A DNA stretch of 64,000 bases, taken from Terrimonas_A sp036262095. Its GTDB lineage: Bacteria; Bacteroidota; Bacteroidia; Chitinophagales; Chitinophagaceae. Under the pieces are notes generated by a model that saw nothing but the letters and a program-made list of their open reading frames with translations, searched no databases and was not told the origin of the DNA. The stretch lies in assembly GCA_036262095.1 (NCBI GenBank), contig DATAJQ010000010.1:1-64000 (forward strand). The letters are read 5' to 3'. Position 1 is the first letter of the stretch, and the number at the start of each line of letters is the position of its first letter. A program made the translations under genes and the position numbers. Below are positions 35,103-44,349 of the stretch, piece by piece.

Positions 35103-36140
35103 TCAATATGCTTTAAACGAGGGGCACATCGATTCACGGCGGTTACCCTTGTATTGATCAAACATCCCTTCTTTTACAAGAGAGAGTTCAAAAGCACCGC
35201 GGCTGTTGTTATAATTTTTGAGGGTTGAAATAGTAGCATCATAAGTAAACGTGAACACGAAATCCTTATACCCAAGACCCACCATGGGAATGATCGCATC
35301 ACTGCTCCTGTAATAAAGGCCGCCGATCAGGATGTTCTCGCCATCACCGGAAAGATTGTAGCGGGCATTGGCACCTATCAGCCATTCATACGATTTTGTT
35401 TGCAAGGAAAAATAACTATTGGGATTGATGATCCATTGATCATTCAGTTTAAAGCTGCCGTTGATAAAGGCTGTATGCCGCATTGGAATACGGTTGCTGA
35501 TCCCCGGCTGTTCATCAAAAAAAGATTCACGCGGCCGGTTAATATGCATAGTAGAGAAGCCTATGTTCACATAAGTCCGGTCGTCAGGGAAATAAGCATA
35601 ATTCAACCCTGCCTGTATATCCAGGTAGCTGATATTGTTGGAAGCAAGTGCTACGCTTGTGGGAAGATGGTTATCAAAAAAATGGCCATCGAACTGATCA
35701 GGGAATTTAAGATTGGTGACATTGATCTGCTTGTTGGACCAGCCTACATTAAAGCCGAGACTCAGCAGGCTTCCGAGGTTAAGCATCTGGTGATATGCTA
35801 CAGATCCGTACACTTTCGTGGAAGTAAGATTTCCACTGCCGGCCACATCACGCAGGATCACACCCCCAATGCCCATCCAGCCGTTATCTTCATTCCGCAT
35901 CACCTGCACATCTCCAAAAGCACTAAAGGTCTTATAGGGGACGGACATGATCGCCGACCATTGATTCCTGAAATTGGCACCTATCCTGTAATCCCCTTCG
36001 GGAATAAATCCTGTATTGGCCGGATTGGTTACAAGCGGCGAATTCATGAACTGGGAAAAGTGCAGGTCCTGCCCTATAACAGCCGGAGCCAGACAGCATC
36101 CTATGACTGCAAACATCGCTATTCTCTTGATTTCCTTCAT
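35103..36140 (-). CDS. PorP/SprF-family type IX secretion outer membrane protein
   Basis: 345 residues with a signal peptide ending in AVIGQ (~23). The mature start DLHFSQFMNSPLVTNPANTG is the PorP/SprF hallmark. It is followed by barrel strands (YRIGANFRNQW, GWMGIGGVILRD, VYGSVAYHQML). SprF-like proteins partner large T9SS substrates with gliding-type C-terminal domains and are needed for their surface display. The gene follows the 36228-39908 gene, which encodes just such a substrate, by 87 bp on the same strand, so the two probably form a cargo/anchor pair. Confidence 0.95.
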   Translation of the reverse strand: MKEIKRIAMFAVIGCCLAPAVIGQDLHFSQFMNSPLVTNPANTGFIPEGDYRIGANFRNQWSAIMSVPYKTFSAFGDVQVMRNEDNGWMGIGGVILRDVAGSGNLTSTKVYGSVAYHQMLNLGSLLSLGFNVGWSNKQINVTNLKFPDQFDGHFFDNHLPTSVALASNNISYLDIQAGLNYAYFPDDRTYVNIGFSTMHINRPRESFFDEQPGISNRIPMRHTAFINGSFKLNDQWIINPNSYFSLQTKSYEWLIGANARYNLSGDGENILIGGLYYRSSDAIIPMVGLGYKDFVFTFTYDATISTLKNYNNSRGAFELSLVKEGMFDQYKGNRRESMCPSFKAY

Positions 36141-36227
36141 GTCTGTTCCTCCTTTTCCCGGTTATGACTATCTCAACTGGCCGGATCTTTTATTTGTAAT
36201 GGTTTTACCCATGAGTTTTAATCTTCC

Positions 36228-39200
36228 CTATCTGATCAATGTGATATCGCCTTTGCGGCTGGCTTTTGTGCCATCAAAAAATTCCACCTCCAATGTATAT
36301 GCATATACATCCATTGGCTGTACCACTCCTTTCACGCGGCCATCCCACCCTTGCAGCCGGTTGGCTGTTTCAAACACTTTTTGCCCCCACCGGTTCCAGA
36401 TGATGAATTTCATCTTTGCAATACCAAAACCTCTTACCATTACTATGCTGTTCACGTCACCGCTATTGGGCGTAAAGGCATTGGGCACATCCAGTGCAGG
36501 CACTATCAGTGTGCTCACATCCATGCATAATGTATCAGTACAACCAAGTTCATTAAAGGCGACCAGGCAGGCATTGAATGTGCCGGTAGAGTTGTACTGG
36601 TGCGTCACATTTGCCCGGGATGTAGTAACCAGTGTATCGCCATCACCAAATATCCATTTAAAGCTGACTGCATTGGCCGAAGAAAGATTGGTAAATACAT
36701 TCGGGGTATTCACTACAGGGGCTACCGGTGTGTAACTGAAATTGGCTGTAGGTTTATCATACACTATAATGGTGTACCTGAATGTATCTGTTTTATTACA
36801 GGTGTTCGGGTCATTTGCCACCAGCATCACCTGATATGTACCTGGCAAAGCATATTCGTGTGTAGGATTGGCCTCAGTGGAAGTATTATTGGGACCGGAA
36901 CCAGGATCGCCAAAGTCCCATTCAAAACTAATACCACCTACTGATGTATTGGTGAATACAGCCGTGTAAGGTGCGCAGCCTGTAGGTGGTGTTTCAAATA
37001 ATGCATCTACATTCGCCGCTACGCGGATCACTGTGTCCAGTATTTCCGGGTTATTACAATAGTTGGTATCGTTTAATATTAGTTGTACGGTATAAGAGCC
37101 TGGCGCAGGAAAAGTATGCGGAATACTGTTCAGGCCAGCCACCACCCTTGGGCTGCCATCGCCAAAATCCCATATAAACGATGTATCTGTAAAAGGTTTG
37201 CTGGGGTCGGTGGTAGAGTTATTATTGAATTGATAATCCAGCGCCGTACATGCCCCGATCTTATCAAAGCTCATTGCCATATTAGCCCGCAGATCACCAA
37301 CACGGATATGTATATAAGAAGTGTCCCTTTCATTACAGCTATTGGGATCGATAGCGATCAGCATTACCCGGTAAGTGCCCACTGTCATGAATGTATGACT
37401 TTGAGTATATCCTGTAGCTGCAGGCAAAGGCCCTACATCACCCGAACCATCGCCGAAGTTCCAGATATATTGCTGGGCATTCCTGATACGGTCGGTAAAA
37501 TCCACTTTAAGCGGGAAACAACCTGCTGTATCATTGGGTACGCCATCAATTGCAGCTCCGACAAGAGAGCCTACACCGGCGAGATTGAACGCCATTTTTA
37601 TCATACCAAGGTTACAGCCATCCGGTAAAGCTCCATTCACAGGCCCCCATACACCAGGTGTTACAGGAAAAACGGCTTCGCCTCCGCAATTGGCGCACAC
37701 TCCCTGGTATATCACACCGTTTGGATCAAAACGGCTGGTACCTCCATCCACGTGATCTCCATACCGGCCTCCATTCTGGCCAAAGAAGCTTGCATATAAA
37801 CGGCCTGTTGCATTACGCTGTAAAACGAAGAAATAAAAATCATGTCCATCCGTGGTCGGCTTATATGCATCCGGTGTAACACCCAAACCACTTGTGCCTG
37901 CACTATGGTAAACATTGGCCTGGTCATTAGCACCACCCCAGCCGGAAACATAAACATTCTCGCAACGATCCACCAGGAATGCAGTCGGCGATATATCCGG
38001 TGTTGTTTGCCCTTTTCCAAATACAGTACTGTACACATACGCTGAAAGATCGGGTTGCAGTTTGGCAATAAACTGCTTGCCATTCGCTTCTGAATAAGTT
38101 GCATTCATTACAGGCCAGGCACCTTCAGTTTGACCGGTAATGTAAGGGAACCCCAGCCGGTCAAATTTTATTCCATATATCTGATCAGCATTCACCGTTC
38201 CCGCATAAGTGGAACGGATCAGGGTGCTTCCGTTATTACTTATTTGTGCAATGAACCCATCAATACTGCTATCATCAGAAGTACCCGGGTGAAAGTCCGG
38301 CCCCAGTGTTCCTGCTTTGTTGCCGGGGAAATCGCTGCTCTGAGTGCCTCCTGCTACATATATATCACCGGAAGGAGAAAGATTCAATACATAGGCAGCA
38401 TCATTCTTGCTGCCGCCCAGATAGCTTGAAAATAACAGTACGCTCAGGTCAGGATTAAGCTTCAGCACCACTCCATCCTGTCCATCGCTGCTTGGGCGGG
38501 TTGAACCGGGATTACCAGAGTTTGGTTGAAAAACGCCAGGTGTAGTAGGGAATTTGGCTTGAGGATCGGAGCTGTTGGATTGGGTACAGGAAGCCACATA
38601 AATATTGCCGGCGCCATCCAGTATTACTTCACTGCGGCCGTCATCACCATAATTTCGCTGAAGCGATTGAGTGCCGCCGCGGGAAGCCGCAATATTCACT
38701 CCGTCATTACCACGGCCGCCGATCTTTACAGAGCCGATAATGTCGGAACCGGTCGCATTCAGCTTTGTAACTACGATATCATAACCGCCACCACTTCCGA
38801 TTTGCCGGCTTTTGGGATAGTTGGCCGAGCTTGACCTGCCAGCCAATACCAGGTTGCCCTGCGGATCACAGAAAAGACTGTGGGGTTGCTCGTTGCCACT
38901 GCCGCCAATATAAGTTGCATAAAGGCGGTTGGTACCATCCGATGATAACTTAATGATGCCGATATCGATCGGCAGATCGCCGGCACTATTATCACCTCCC
39001 TGAAAAACAGTCTGAAAAGCACCAGGTGATACCGGAAAAGAACCTCCGCTGAATACAATACCGCCACCAAAAAAACTTCCATCAGGCCCATATGTAGCAG
39101 TAAACCCCCAATTGGTAGCAGTGCTGCCGGAAAGCGAGCAAAAGATCAGTGTAGGGTCAATGATCAATGTAGCAGATGGATCATATCCTTTTACATCAAA

Positions 39201-39908
39201 TCGCACCACATTATCTTTCACTACATATTTGCAGCTTACATCAGAACGGCCTTTGGCGTTCGACTGATAGGTATAAGGGTAAGATTCTTTCTTTTCGCCA
39301 ACAGAAGTGCTGAGCACAAGCTCTTTATTTTTTACCTGGATCTTATCTATTCCATTATAACGAAGGGCGATCTTGCTGATATCGGCACCTGGCTTTGCAA
39401 TGATATCATACTTCAAGGAGCCATTATAGGTATAATAGCGTACATCCACATTGGGGTACACGTCCTGCAGCGTAATAGCCTGGTACAGGCGGCAATCGCG
39501 TCCCCATTTGGAAGGATCATCACCAATGAAGTAATTATTGACGGATGCCGTTTTCATTTTATCCGGTATCACCTGCATTTTGGGGGATGCTCCAATAAAA
39601 TCAACATCCCATGCATGGGAGCGTAGTATTATTTTATTGGAATTGGCAGAGCGCTGTGTTCCTCCATGCGAATCACCATGCATCATGGATTGAACAGCTT
39701 CAAAATCCTGCTGATTATGTTGTAAAATGGTGAAGCCTGTAGATCGGATAAATACTGCTCCTGCATTCACGTCTCCTTTAAACTTAACGCGGCTGTCCCA
39801 CTGTCCTTTATTCTCCACAAACTCAATGTTATCATAGTTCTGCGCTACAATGTCAAGACTGATGGCCAGCATTAGTACAACGACTATAAAAGGTTTCTGC
39901 ATCAACAT
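36228..39908 (-). CDS. Giant T9SS-exported protein with beta-propeller repeats, PKD domains and gliding-type C-terminal domain
   Basis: About 1226 residues from ATG 39908 (MLMQKPF); an earlier ATG at 39926 is possible. The signal peptide ends in DIVAQ. The N-terminal domain opens with IEFVENKGQWDSRVKFKGDV, typical of this class, and is followed by SBBP-like beta-propeller repeats (YATYIGGSGNEQPHSL, FSSYLGGSKNDAAYVLNL, STYAGTVNADQIYGI). About four PKD modules follow (YIWNFGDGSGDVG, FIWDFGDGSPRVV, FEWDFGDPGSG, FKWIFGDGDTL). The last ~90 residues are the type B T9SS sorting domain (VPNAFTPNSGDVN, IWNRWGQKVFE, GWDGRVKGV, GDITLIR). It lies 49 bp after recG and ahead of the PorP/SprF gene. Confidence 0.93.
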   Translation of the reverse strand: MLMQKPFIVVVLMLAISLDIVAQNYDNIEFVENKGQWDSRVKFKGDVNAGAVFIRSTGFTILQHNQQDFEAVQSMMHGDSHGGTQRSANSNKIILRSHAWDVDFIGASPKMQVIPDKMKTASVNNYFIGDDPSKWGRDCRLYQAITLQDVYPNVDVRYYTYNGSLKYDIIAKPGADISKIALRYNGIDKIQVKNKELVLSTSVGEKKESYPYTYQSNAKGRSDVSCKYVVKDNVVRFDVKGYDPSATLIIDPTLIFCSLSGSTATNWGFTATYGPDGSFFGGGIVFSGGSFPVSPGAFQTVFQGGDNSAGDLPIDIGIIKLSSDGTNRLYATYIGGSGNEQPHSLFCDPQGNLVLAGRSSSANYPKSRQIGSGGGYDIVVTKLNATGSDIIGSVKIGGRGNDGVNIAASRGGTQSLQRNYGDDGRSEVILDGAGNIYVASCTQSNSSDPQAKFPTTPGVFQPNSGNPGSTRPSSDGQDGVVLKLNPDLSVLLFSSYLGGSKNDAAYVLNLSPSGDIYVAGGTQSSDFPGNKAGTLGPDFHPGTSDDSSIDGFIAQISNNGSTLIRSTYAGTVNADQIYGIKFDRLGFPYITGQTEGAWPVMNATYSEANGKQFIAKLQPDLSAYVYSTVFGKGQTTPDISPTAFLVDRCENVYVSGWGGANDQANVYHSAGTSGLGVTPDAYKPTTDGHDFYFFVLQRNATGRLYASFFGQNGGRYGDHVDGGTSRFDPNGVIYQGVCANCGGEAVFPVTPGVWGPVNGALPDGCNLGMIKMAFNLAGVGSLVGAAIDGVPNDTAGCFPLKVDFTDRIRNAQQYIWNFGDGSGDVGPLPAATGYTQSHTFMTVGTYRVMLIAIDPNSCNERDTSYIHIRVGDLRANMAMSFDKIGACTALDYQFNNNSTTDPSKPFTDTSFIWDFGDGSPRVVAGLNSIPHTFPAPGSYTVQLILNDTNYCNNPEILDTVIRVAANVDALFETPPTGCAPYTAVFTNTSVGGISFEWDFGDPGSGPNNTSTEANPTHEYALPGTYQVMLVANDPNTCNKTDTFRYTIIVYDKPTANFSYTPVAPVVNTPNVFTNLSSANAVSFKWIFGDGDTLVTTSRANVTHQYNSTGTFNACLVAFNELGCTDTLCMDVSTLIVPALDVPNAFTPNSGDVNSIVMVRGFGIAKMKFIIWNRWGQKVFETANRLQGWDGRVKGVVQPMDVYAYTLEVEFFDGTKASRKGDITLIR

Positions 39909-39957
39909 CGTTCTATTAAAATACACAATAATTCTGGTTAAAAACTGGAAACTTATG

Positions 39958-42069
39958 TTAAGATATCTTACTCCATGCCATCTTTCCTTTTTGCTGAAGC
40001 AGGAAGCTTTTTAGCCGCAAATTGTCTGCCGAAACAAGTTCCGGGTCCTCTTCGAGTAGTTCTGCTACCAGCAGCCGGGCTGCTTCCACCAAAGGGCGGT
40101 CTTCCACGATATTTGCCAGCTTGAAATTCAACATACCGCTTTGCCGGGTGCCTTCAATGTCGCCGGGCCCTCTCAGCTCAAGGTCTTTTTCTGCTATTTC
40201 AAAGCCATTATTCGTGGACGTCAGTATCTTGATGCGCTCGCGGGCATCATTACCCAATTTTGAACCCGATAAAAGTATGCAATAGCTTTTTTCGGCTCCC
40301 CGGCCAACCCTTCCCCTCAACTGGTGCAATTGTGACAATCCGAATTTTTCGCTGCTTTCGATCACCATCACAGAAGCATTGGGCACATTCACCCCCACTT
40401 CTATCACTGTGGTAGATACCATGATCTGAGTATCTCCCTCAACAAATCGTTGCATGTTTTGTTCTTTTTGTTCGGCAGGCTGTTTGCCATGCACCATACT
40501 GATCCAGTATTTGGGTTCCGGAAAATATCCTTTCACTGTTTCATACCCCCGCATCAGGTTCTCATAGTCCAGCTTATCGCTTTCTTCAATCAGGGGGAAA
40601 ATGATATATACCTGGCGTCCTTTGTCAATTTCGGCACGCAGGAAGCTCATTACCTGGCTTCTTTGTGTTTCATAGCGATGTACGGTGGTAATTGGTTGCC
40701 TGCCGGGCGGTAATTCATCAATCACACTGTAATCAAGGTCTCCATAAGCCGTCATGGCCAGGGTACGGGGGATCGGGGTTGCCGTCATCACCAGCACATG
40801 CGGTGGTATTTCTGCTTTTTCCCAGAGCCTGGCACGCTGAGCCACTCCAAAGCGGTGCTGCTCATCGATGATCACCATTCCCAGCCGCTGAAACTGCACT
40901 ACTTCTTCAATTACAGCATGTGTGCCGATCAGTATCTCCAATGTTCCTTCCGCCAGTTTTTTAGCCATTTTTTTGCGGGCGGCTGTTTTGGTGGAGCCGG
41001 TCAGCAATTCCACTTCCACCGGCATTTCTTTTAATAACGAACTGATGGTGGCAAAATGTTGTTTGGCCAGGATCTCTGTTGGTGCCATCAGGCAGGCCTG
41101 GTATCCGTTGTCGATCGCGAGCAGCATGGTGAGCAGTGCCACAATGGTTTTACCGCTGCCCACGTCACCTTGCAGCAAACGGTTCATTTGCTTGCCGGAG
41201 CCTGTATCAGTCCTGATCTCCCGCAACACCCTTTTTTGTGCGCCGGTCAACTCAAAAGGAAGATATTGCTTATAAAATGTATTGAACTGATCACCGACCT
41301 TGTCAAATACCACTCCTTTGGAAAACCGGTGGCGGCGCGATCGGAGAAGGTTCATTCTTAATTGTGCCAGGAAGAGTTCTTCCAGCTTCAGCCGTTTCAC
41401 TGCTTCCTGATGCTGAGCGGCTGTGGCGGGAAAATGGATCTGGCGGAAAGCCTGATAACGACCCATTAGCTTCAATTTGCTGATAACAGTATCGGGCAGG
41501 TTTTCCGGTATGTCTTTTTCATGCAATTGGCCGAGAAGCGCCTGTGTGAGCCTGGCGATCTGCCGGCCACCCAAACTGCGGGCCTTTAATTTTTCAGTGG
41601 CAGGATATACTGGTTCCAGGAATTCCCTGCCTTCTTTTTTTTCCGGTGTCCAGGGCTCTGTTTCGGGGTGAACTATCTGCGGGGTTTGCTGAAAAAAACT
41701 AAGACGGCCATATACGAGGTATGACTGGTCCGGTAATAATGTTTTCTGTATCCAGTTGATCCCCTGAAACCAAACCAGCTCCATGCTTCCCGTGGCATCT
41801 TTTACCTGGGCTACCAGTCTTTTGCCCCTGCCTTCACCTATCACATCGAGGCGTATCAATTTAACAGCGACCTGCACAAATTCCATGGCAGGTGTGATCT
41901 CCTGTATGAGATTCACCTTTGTTTTATCGACATGCCGGTAGGGAAAATGCTCGAGCAGGTCACGGAAAGTGAAAATATTCAATTCCTTTTTCAGCAATTC
42001 TGCCCGTTGAGGTCCCACACCTTTCAGATATTCGATCGGACTGGCTAATATGGCCGGTGAAGAAGAGAT
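39958..42069 (-). CDS. recG: ATP-dependent DNA helicase RecG
   Basis: RecG remodels stalled replication forks and branched recombination intermediates. The wedge/OB domain fills about 1-280. The helicase core has motif I GDVGSGKTIVALL, DEQHRFG (motif II), TATPIPRT (motif III), VMVIESSEKFGLSQLHQLRGRVGRG and the C-terminal RecG block GFEIAEKDLELRGPGDIEGTRQSG. GTG 42018 gives 686 residues but cuts off conserved IEYLKGVGPQRAELL. The frame is open upstream without ATG/GTG/TTG. A TAnnTTTG element at 42084-42091 places the transcript start near 42079, leaving ATC at 42069 (I/M-SSSPAILASPIEYLKG) as the best fit, 703 residues. Confidence 0.95.
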   Translation of the reverse strand: MSSSPAILASPIEYLKGVGPQRAELLKKELNIFTFRDLLEHFPYRHVDKTKVNLIQEITPAMEFVQVAVKLIRLDVIGEGRGKRLVAQVKDATGSMELVWFQGINWIQKTLLPDQSYLVYGRLSFFQQTPQIVHPETEPWTPEKKEGREFLEPVYPATEKLKARSLGGRQIARLTQALLGQLHEKDIPENLPDTVISKLKLMGRYQAFRQIHFPATAAQHQEAVKRLKLEELFLAQLRMNLLRSRRHRFSKGVVFDKVGDQFNTFYKQYLPFELTGAQKRVLREIRTDTGSGKQMNRLLQGDVGSGKTIVALLTMLLAIDNGYQACLMAPTEILAKQHFATISSLLKEMPVEVELLTGSTKTAARKKMAKKLAEGTLEILIGTHAVIEEVVQFQRLGMVIIDEQHRFGVAQRARLWEKAEIPPHVLVMTATPIPRTLAMTAYGDLDYSVIDELPPGRQPITTVHRYETQRSQVMSFLRAEIDKGRQVYIIFPLIEESDKLDYENLMRGYETVKGYFPEPKYWISMVHGKQPAEQKEQNMQRFVEGDTQIMVSTTVIEVGVNVPNASVMVIESSEKFGLSQLHQLRGRVGRGAEKSYCILLSGSKLGNDARERIKILTSTNNGFEIAEKDLELRGPGDIEGTRQSGMLNFKLANIVEDRPLVEAARLLVAELLEEDPELVSADNLRLKSFLLQQKGKMAWSKIS

Positions 42070-42083
42070 AAAAACAGTTTTGG

Positions 42084-42091
42084 CAAAAATA
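42084..42091 (-). promoter_or_regulatory. -7 promoter element (TATTTTTG) for recG
   Basis: On the minus strand TATTTTTG fits TAnnTTTG. It limits where recG translation can start to downstream of about 42079. No clear -33 TTTG is seen. Confidence 0.45.
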
Positions 42092-42272
42092 ACGGAATCA
42101 GGTTAAGCTGCTTGGTTACAGTATCTTAACAAAAAACTAAAGACGCCGTTTTTTTTCCCGTAATTTTTCAGAAAAAAACCAGCTTAGCACAATAAAAATC
42201 CTATTGCGCTTTATTTTATTTCCTACTATTTTGCAGCTTTAGAACCAATAACCTATTAGAAACCCGGTCTGA

Positions 42273-43397
42273 ATGAATAACCAACTCTACCTGCTGCAGG
42301 TCTACCTGCCATTGCTGGATTATAAATTCCCTTTACTGAGTTTTGTTACGGCTTTTATTGTTACGCTGCTCAGCATCCCGCCACTTATTGCCCTCATTAA
42401 CCGCTATAAGCTTTATGATGTTCCCAATGCACGCAAACTGCATCAATCGCCTGTGCCCACGATGGGAGGCATTGCTATTGCAGCAGGCATGGGTATGTCT
42501 ATTTTATTATGGTTGCCGCTCCATGCCGAACCGGCGCAGGTGGCTTTCCTCTTTGCGGTGATGGCGCTGTTGATCATCGGGGTGATGGATGACCTGAAAG
42601 ACCTGTCTGCCAAATATAAATTCGCTGTTCAATTCGCCATTGCCGCGCTGATTGCGCTCTCGGGCGTGAGGATCACTTCTTTCAATGGCCTGTTTGGGAT
42701 TGAAACATTGCCCCTGTACAGCCAGTATTTTTTTACCATCCTGGCCATTGCAGGCATTACCAACGCCTTCAACCTGGTGGATGGGATCGATGGGCTGGCA
42801 GGTGGGTTGGCTTTTATGAGCCTGATCACCCTGGGGCTTTTCCTCAACCTCAGCGGAGATGTAAATACGGCTTTGATCGCTTTCGCACTTGCAGGAGGAG
42901 TATTAGCATTTCTGTACTTTAATTTCAACCCGGCACGGATATTCATGGGCGATACCGGCTCGCTGGTCATAGGTTTTATCATCGCTGTCTTATGTATCCG
43001 TCTGCTGCAGGTAAATACATTTGCCGATCATCCTGTATTGCCCAATGCTCCGGTGTTTGTATTAGGCATCGTGCTGGTGCCGGTGTTTGACACGTTGCGT
43101 GTATTCACTTTACGTACCTGGAGAGGTGGCTCGCCTTTCATGGCCGACCGTACGCATATTCATCACCTGCTTACGAATAATGGATTCAGTCATGTATTCT
43201 CTGTTCGGGTGATCTGTTTTGTTCATGCACTGGTGCTGATAGAAGTATTCCTGTTGCGGAATATAAAACAGGAGTATACATTATTACTGCTCACTGGTCT
43301 TATGCTATTGGTCTCATTCGTATTAAAAAAGAGCGGCAGCTTTCTCCGGTTTTATAACAAAAACAAAAGCAGCATTATTCATGAAAAGGGTGCATGA
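42273..43397 (+). CDS. WecA/TagO-type undecaprenyl-phosphate sugar-1-phosphate transferase
   Basis: 374 residues with about 10-11 membrane helices. This PNPT-family enzyme transfers a sugar phosphate (usually GlcNAc-1-P) from UDP-sugar to undecaprenyl phosphate, the first step of surface-polysaccharide synthesis. Family motifs are KLHQSPVPTMGGIAI, GVMDDLKDLSAKYKF (catalytic DD), AFNLVDGIDGLAGG, FNPARIFMGDTGS and the late His motif DRTHIHHLL. The ARKLH...PTMGG form and the HIHH motif point to WecA/TagO rather than MraY. No neighbouring glycosyltransferases are seen. Its stop codon is part of a hairpin that may terminate transcription. Confidence 0.93.
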   Translation: MNNQLYLLQVYLPLLDYKFPLLSFVTAFIVTLLSIPPLIALINRYKLYDVPNARKLHQSPVPTMGGIAIAAGMGMSILLWLPLHAEPAQVAFLFAVMALLIIGVMDDLKDLSAKYKFAVQFAIAALIALSGVRITSFNGLFGIETLPLYSQYFFTILAIAGITNAFNLVDGIDGLAGGLAFMSLITLGLFLNLSGDVNTALIAFALAGGVLAFLYFNFNPARIFMGDTGSLVIGFIIAVLCIRLLQVNTFADHPVLPNAPVFVLGIVLVPVFDTLRVFTLRTWRGGSPFMADRTHIHHLLTNNGFSHVFSVRVICFVHALVLIEVFLLRNIKQEYTLLLLTGLMLLVSFVLKKSGSFLRFYNKNKSSIIHEKGA

Positions 43398-43414
43398 ATA
43401 AGATCCATGCACCC
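43388..43414. terminator. Hairpin overlapping the stop codon, between convergent genes
   Basis: GGGTGCATG (43388-43396) pairs with CATGCACCC (43406-43414) around 9 bases; on the + strand TGTTTATC follows. The TGA stop of the transferase gene is within the left arm. The T-run is weak, so termination is possible rather than certain. Confidence 0.5.
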
Positions 43415-43438
43415 TGTTTATCTCCAGCAACTCATTTA

Positions 43439-44221
43439 TTACTTGCTTGCAATAAATACCAGGAACTGATTTTGGAGGAAATAAAAATCGTCTGGCAGTT
43501 GATAGGGTTGCAATGCTTTGGCAATGATGTCTTCCACTGTTTTTCTGCTGTTGTTGTCCATGGCAGCAGCAGCAGGGCCAGTACCCATAAAGCTTTTAAT
43601 ACCATCTGAAAGGTTTGCATAAAGGAATGGACAGTTTACTGTCGTTTTAAATTCAAGATTCAGCCCGTTCTTCTTCAACGTATTTTCAATCTTCCCATCT
43701 TCAGAAAGGGCAAAGGGGCCGGGAGTGCCTGGCGGTGGCGGTGGCAATAGGGTCCCGATCGCTTTTAATACATTGGTAGCATCACTGAACCCGGGTTTGT
43801 CCCAGATGCCGATCACCAGTTTCCCGCCTGGTTTTAAAACACGTTTTGCTTCTACCAGTGCTTTTTCAAAATCACCGGCATATTGAAGCGAGTTGAAACC
43901 CGTCACCACATGAAAAGTATCTTCTACAAATGGTAATGCTTCAAGGTCTTCTTCAAGGAAGTTGTTTTGCGGATTGCGTTGCTTGGCCACTTCCAGCAAA
44001 CCGGGTGCTGCATCAACGCCTACCACCTGCGCGCCGGCCTGTATGGCCATGTAGCTGAAGAGGCCTGAACCGCATCCGGCATCCAATAATAATTTGTCGC
44101 TCGATAATTCCAACTGCTCCAGCACTTTCCTGTACATCGGCAGAAACCAGGGTTCAAAATGCTTTGACCAATATTGCGGTGCAATACTCCACAGTTTTCC
44201 CTGGATTGTTTTTGTGCTCAT
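43439..44221 (-). CDS. Class I SAM-dependent methyltransferase
   Basis: 260 residues, cytoplasmic. The SAM-binding fold is clear: motif I LLLDAGCGSGLFSYMA (residues ~43-58), acidic post-I residue in VVGVDAAPGLLEVA, EEDLEALPFVEDTFHVV, then KRVLKPGGKLVIGIW. A Pro-rich loop (LLPPPPPGTPGPFA) lies near 165-178. The substrate is unknown; small-molecule methyltransferases of the Methyltransf_11/25 type look like this. An AraC regulator gene lies 128 bp upstream on the same strand and may control it. Confidence 0.92.
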   Translation of the reverse strand: MSTKTIQGKLWSIAPQYWSKHFEPWFLPMYRKVLEQLELSSDKLLLDAGCGSGLFSYMAIQAGAQVVGVDAAPGLLEVAKQRNPQNNFLEEDLEALPFVEDTFHVVTGFNSLQYAGDFEKALVEAKRVLKPGGKLVIGIWDKPGFSDATNVLKAIGTLLPPPPPGTPGPFALSEDGKIENTLKKNGLNLEFKTTVNCPFLYANLSDGIKSFMGTGPAAAAMDNNSRKTVEDIIAKALQPYQLPDDFYFLQNQFLVFIASK

Positions 44222-44250
44222 TGAATAGGTTTTAATGGTTATTAAAAAAG

Positions 44251-44258
44251 CAAAACTA
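44251..44258 (-). promoter_or_regulatory. -7 promoter element (TAGTTTTG) for the methyltransferase gene
   Basis: Minus-strand TAGTTTTG matches TAnnTTTG, 29 bases before the ATG at 44221. It implies the methyltransferase is not only expressed from the AraC gene upstream. Confidence 0.5.
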
Positions 44259-44349
44259 AACGGGCAGGAAAAAGAATGCCTTTCTTAAAAGCCCAGAGAT
44301 CTGACTGTGAAGTTCATCTCTGAAGATTGCAGGAAATTATCGGATATTT

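Noticed and set aside
35400..36167. 255-codon open frame on the + strand
   Set aside because: Opposite the clear PorP/SprF gene; no domain or start signal.
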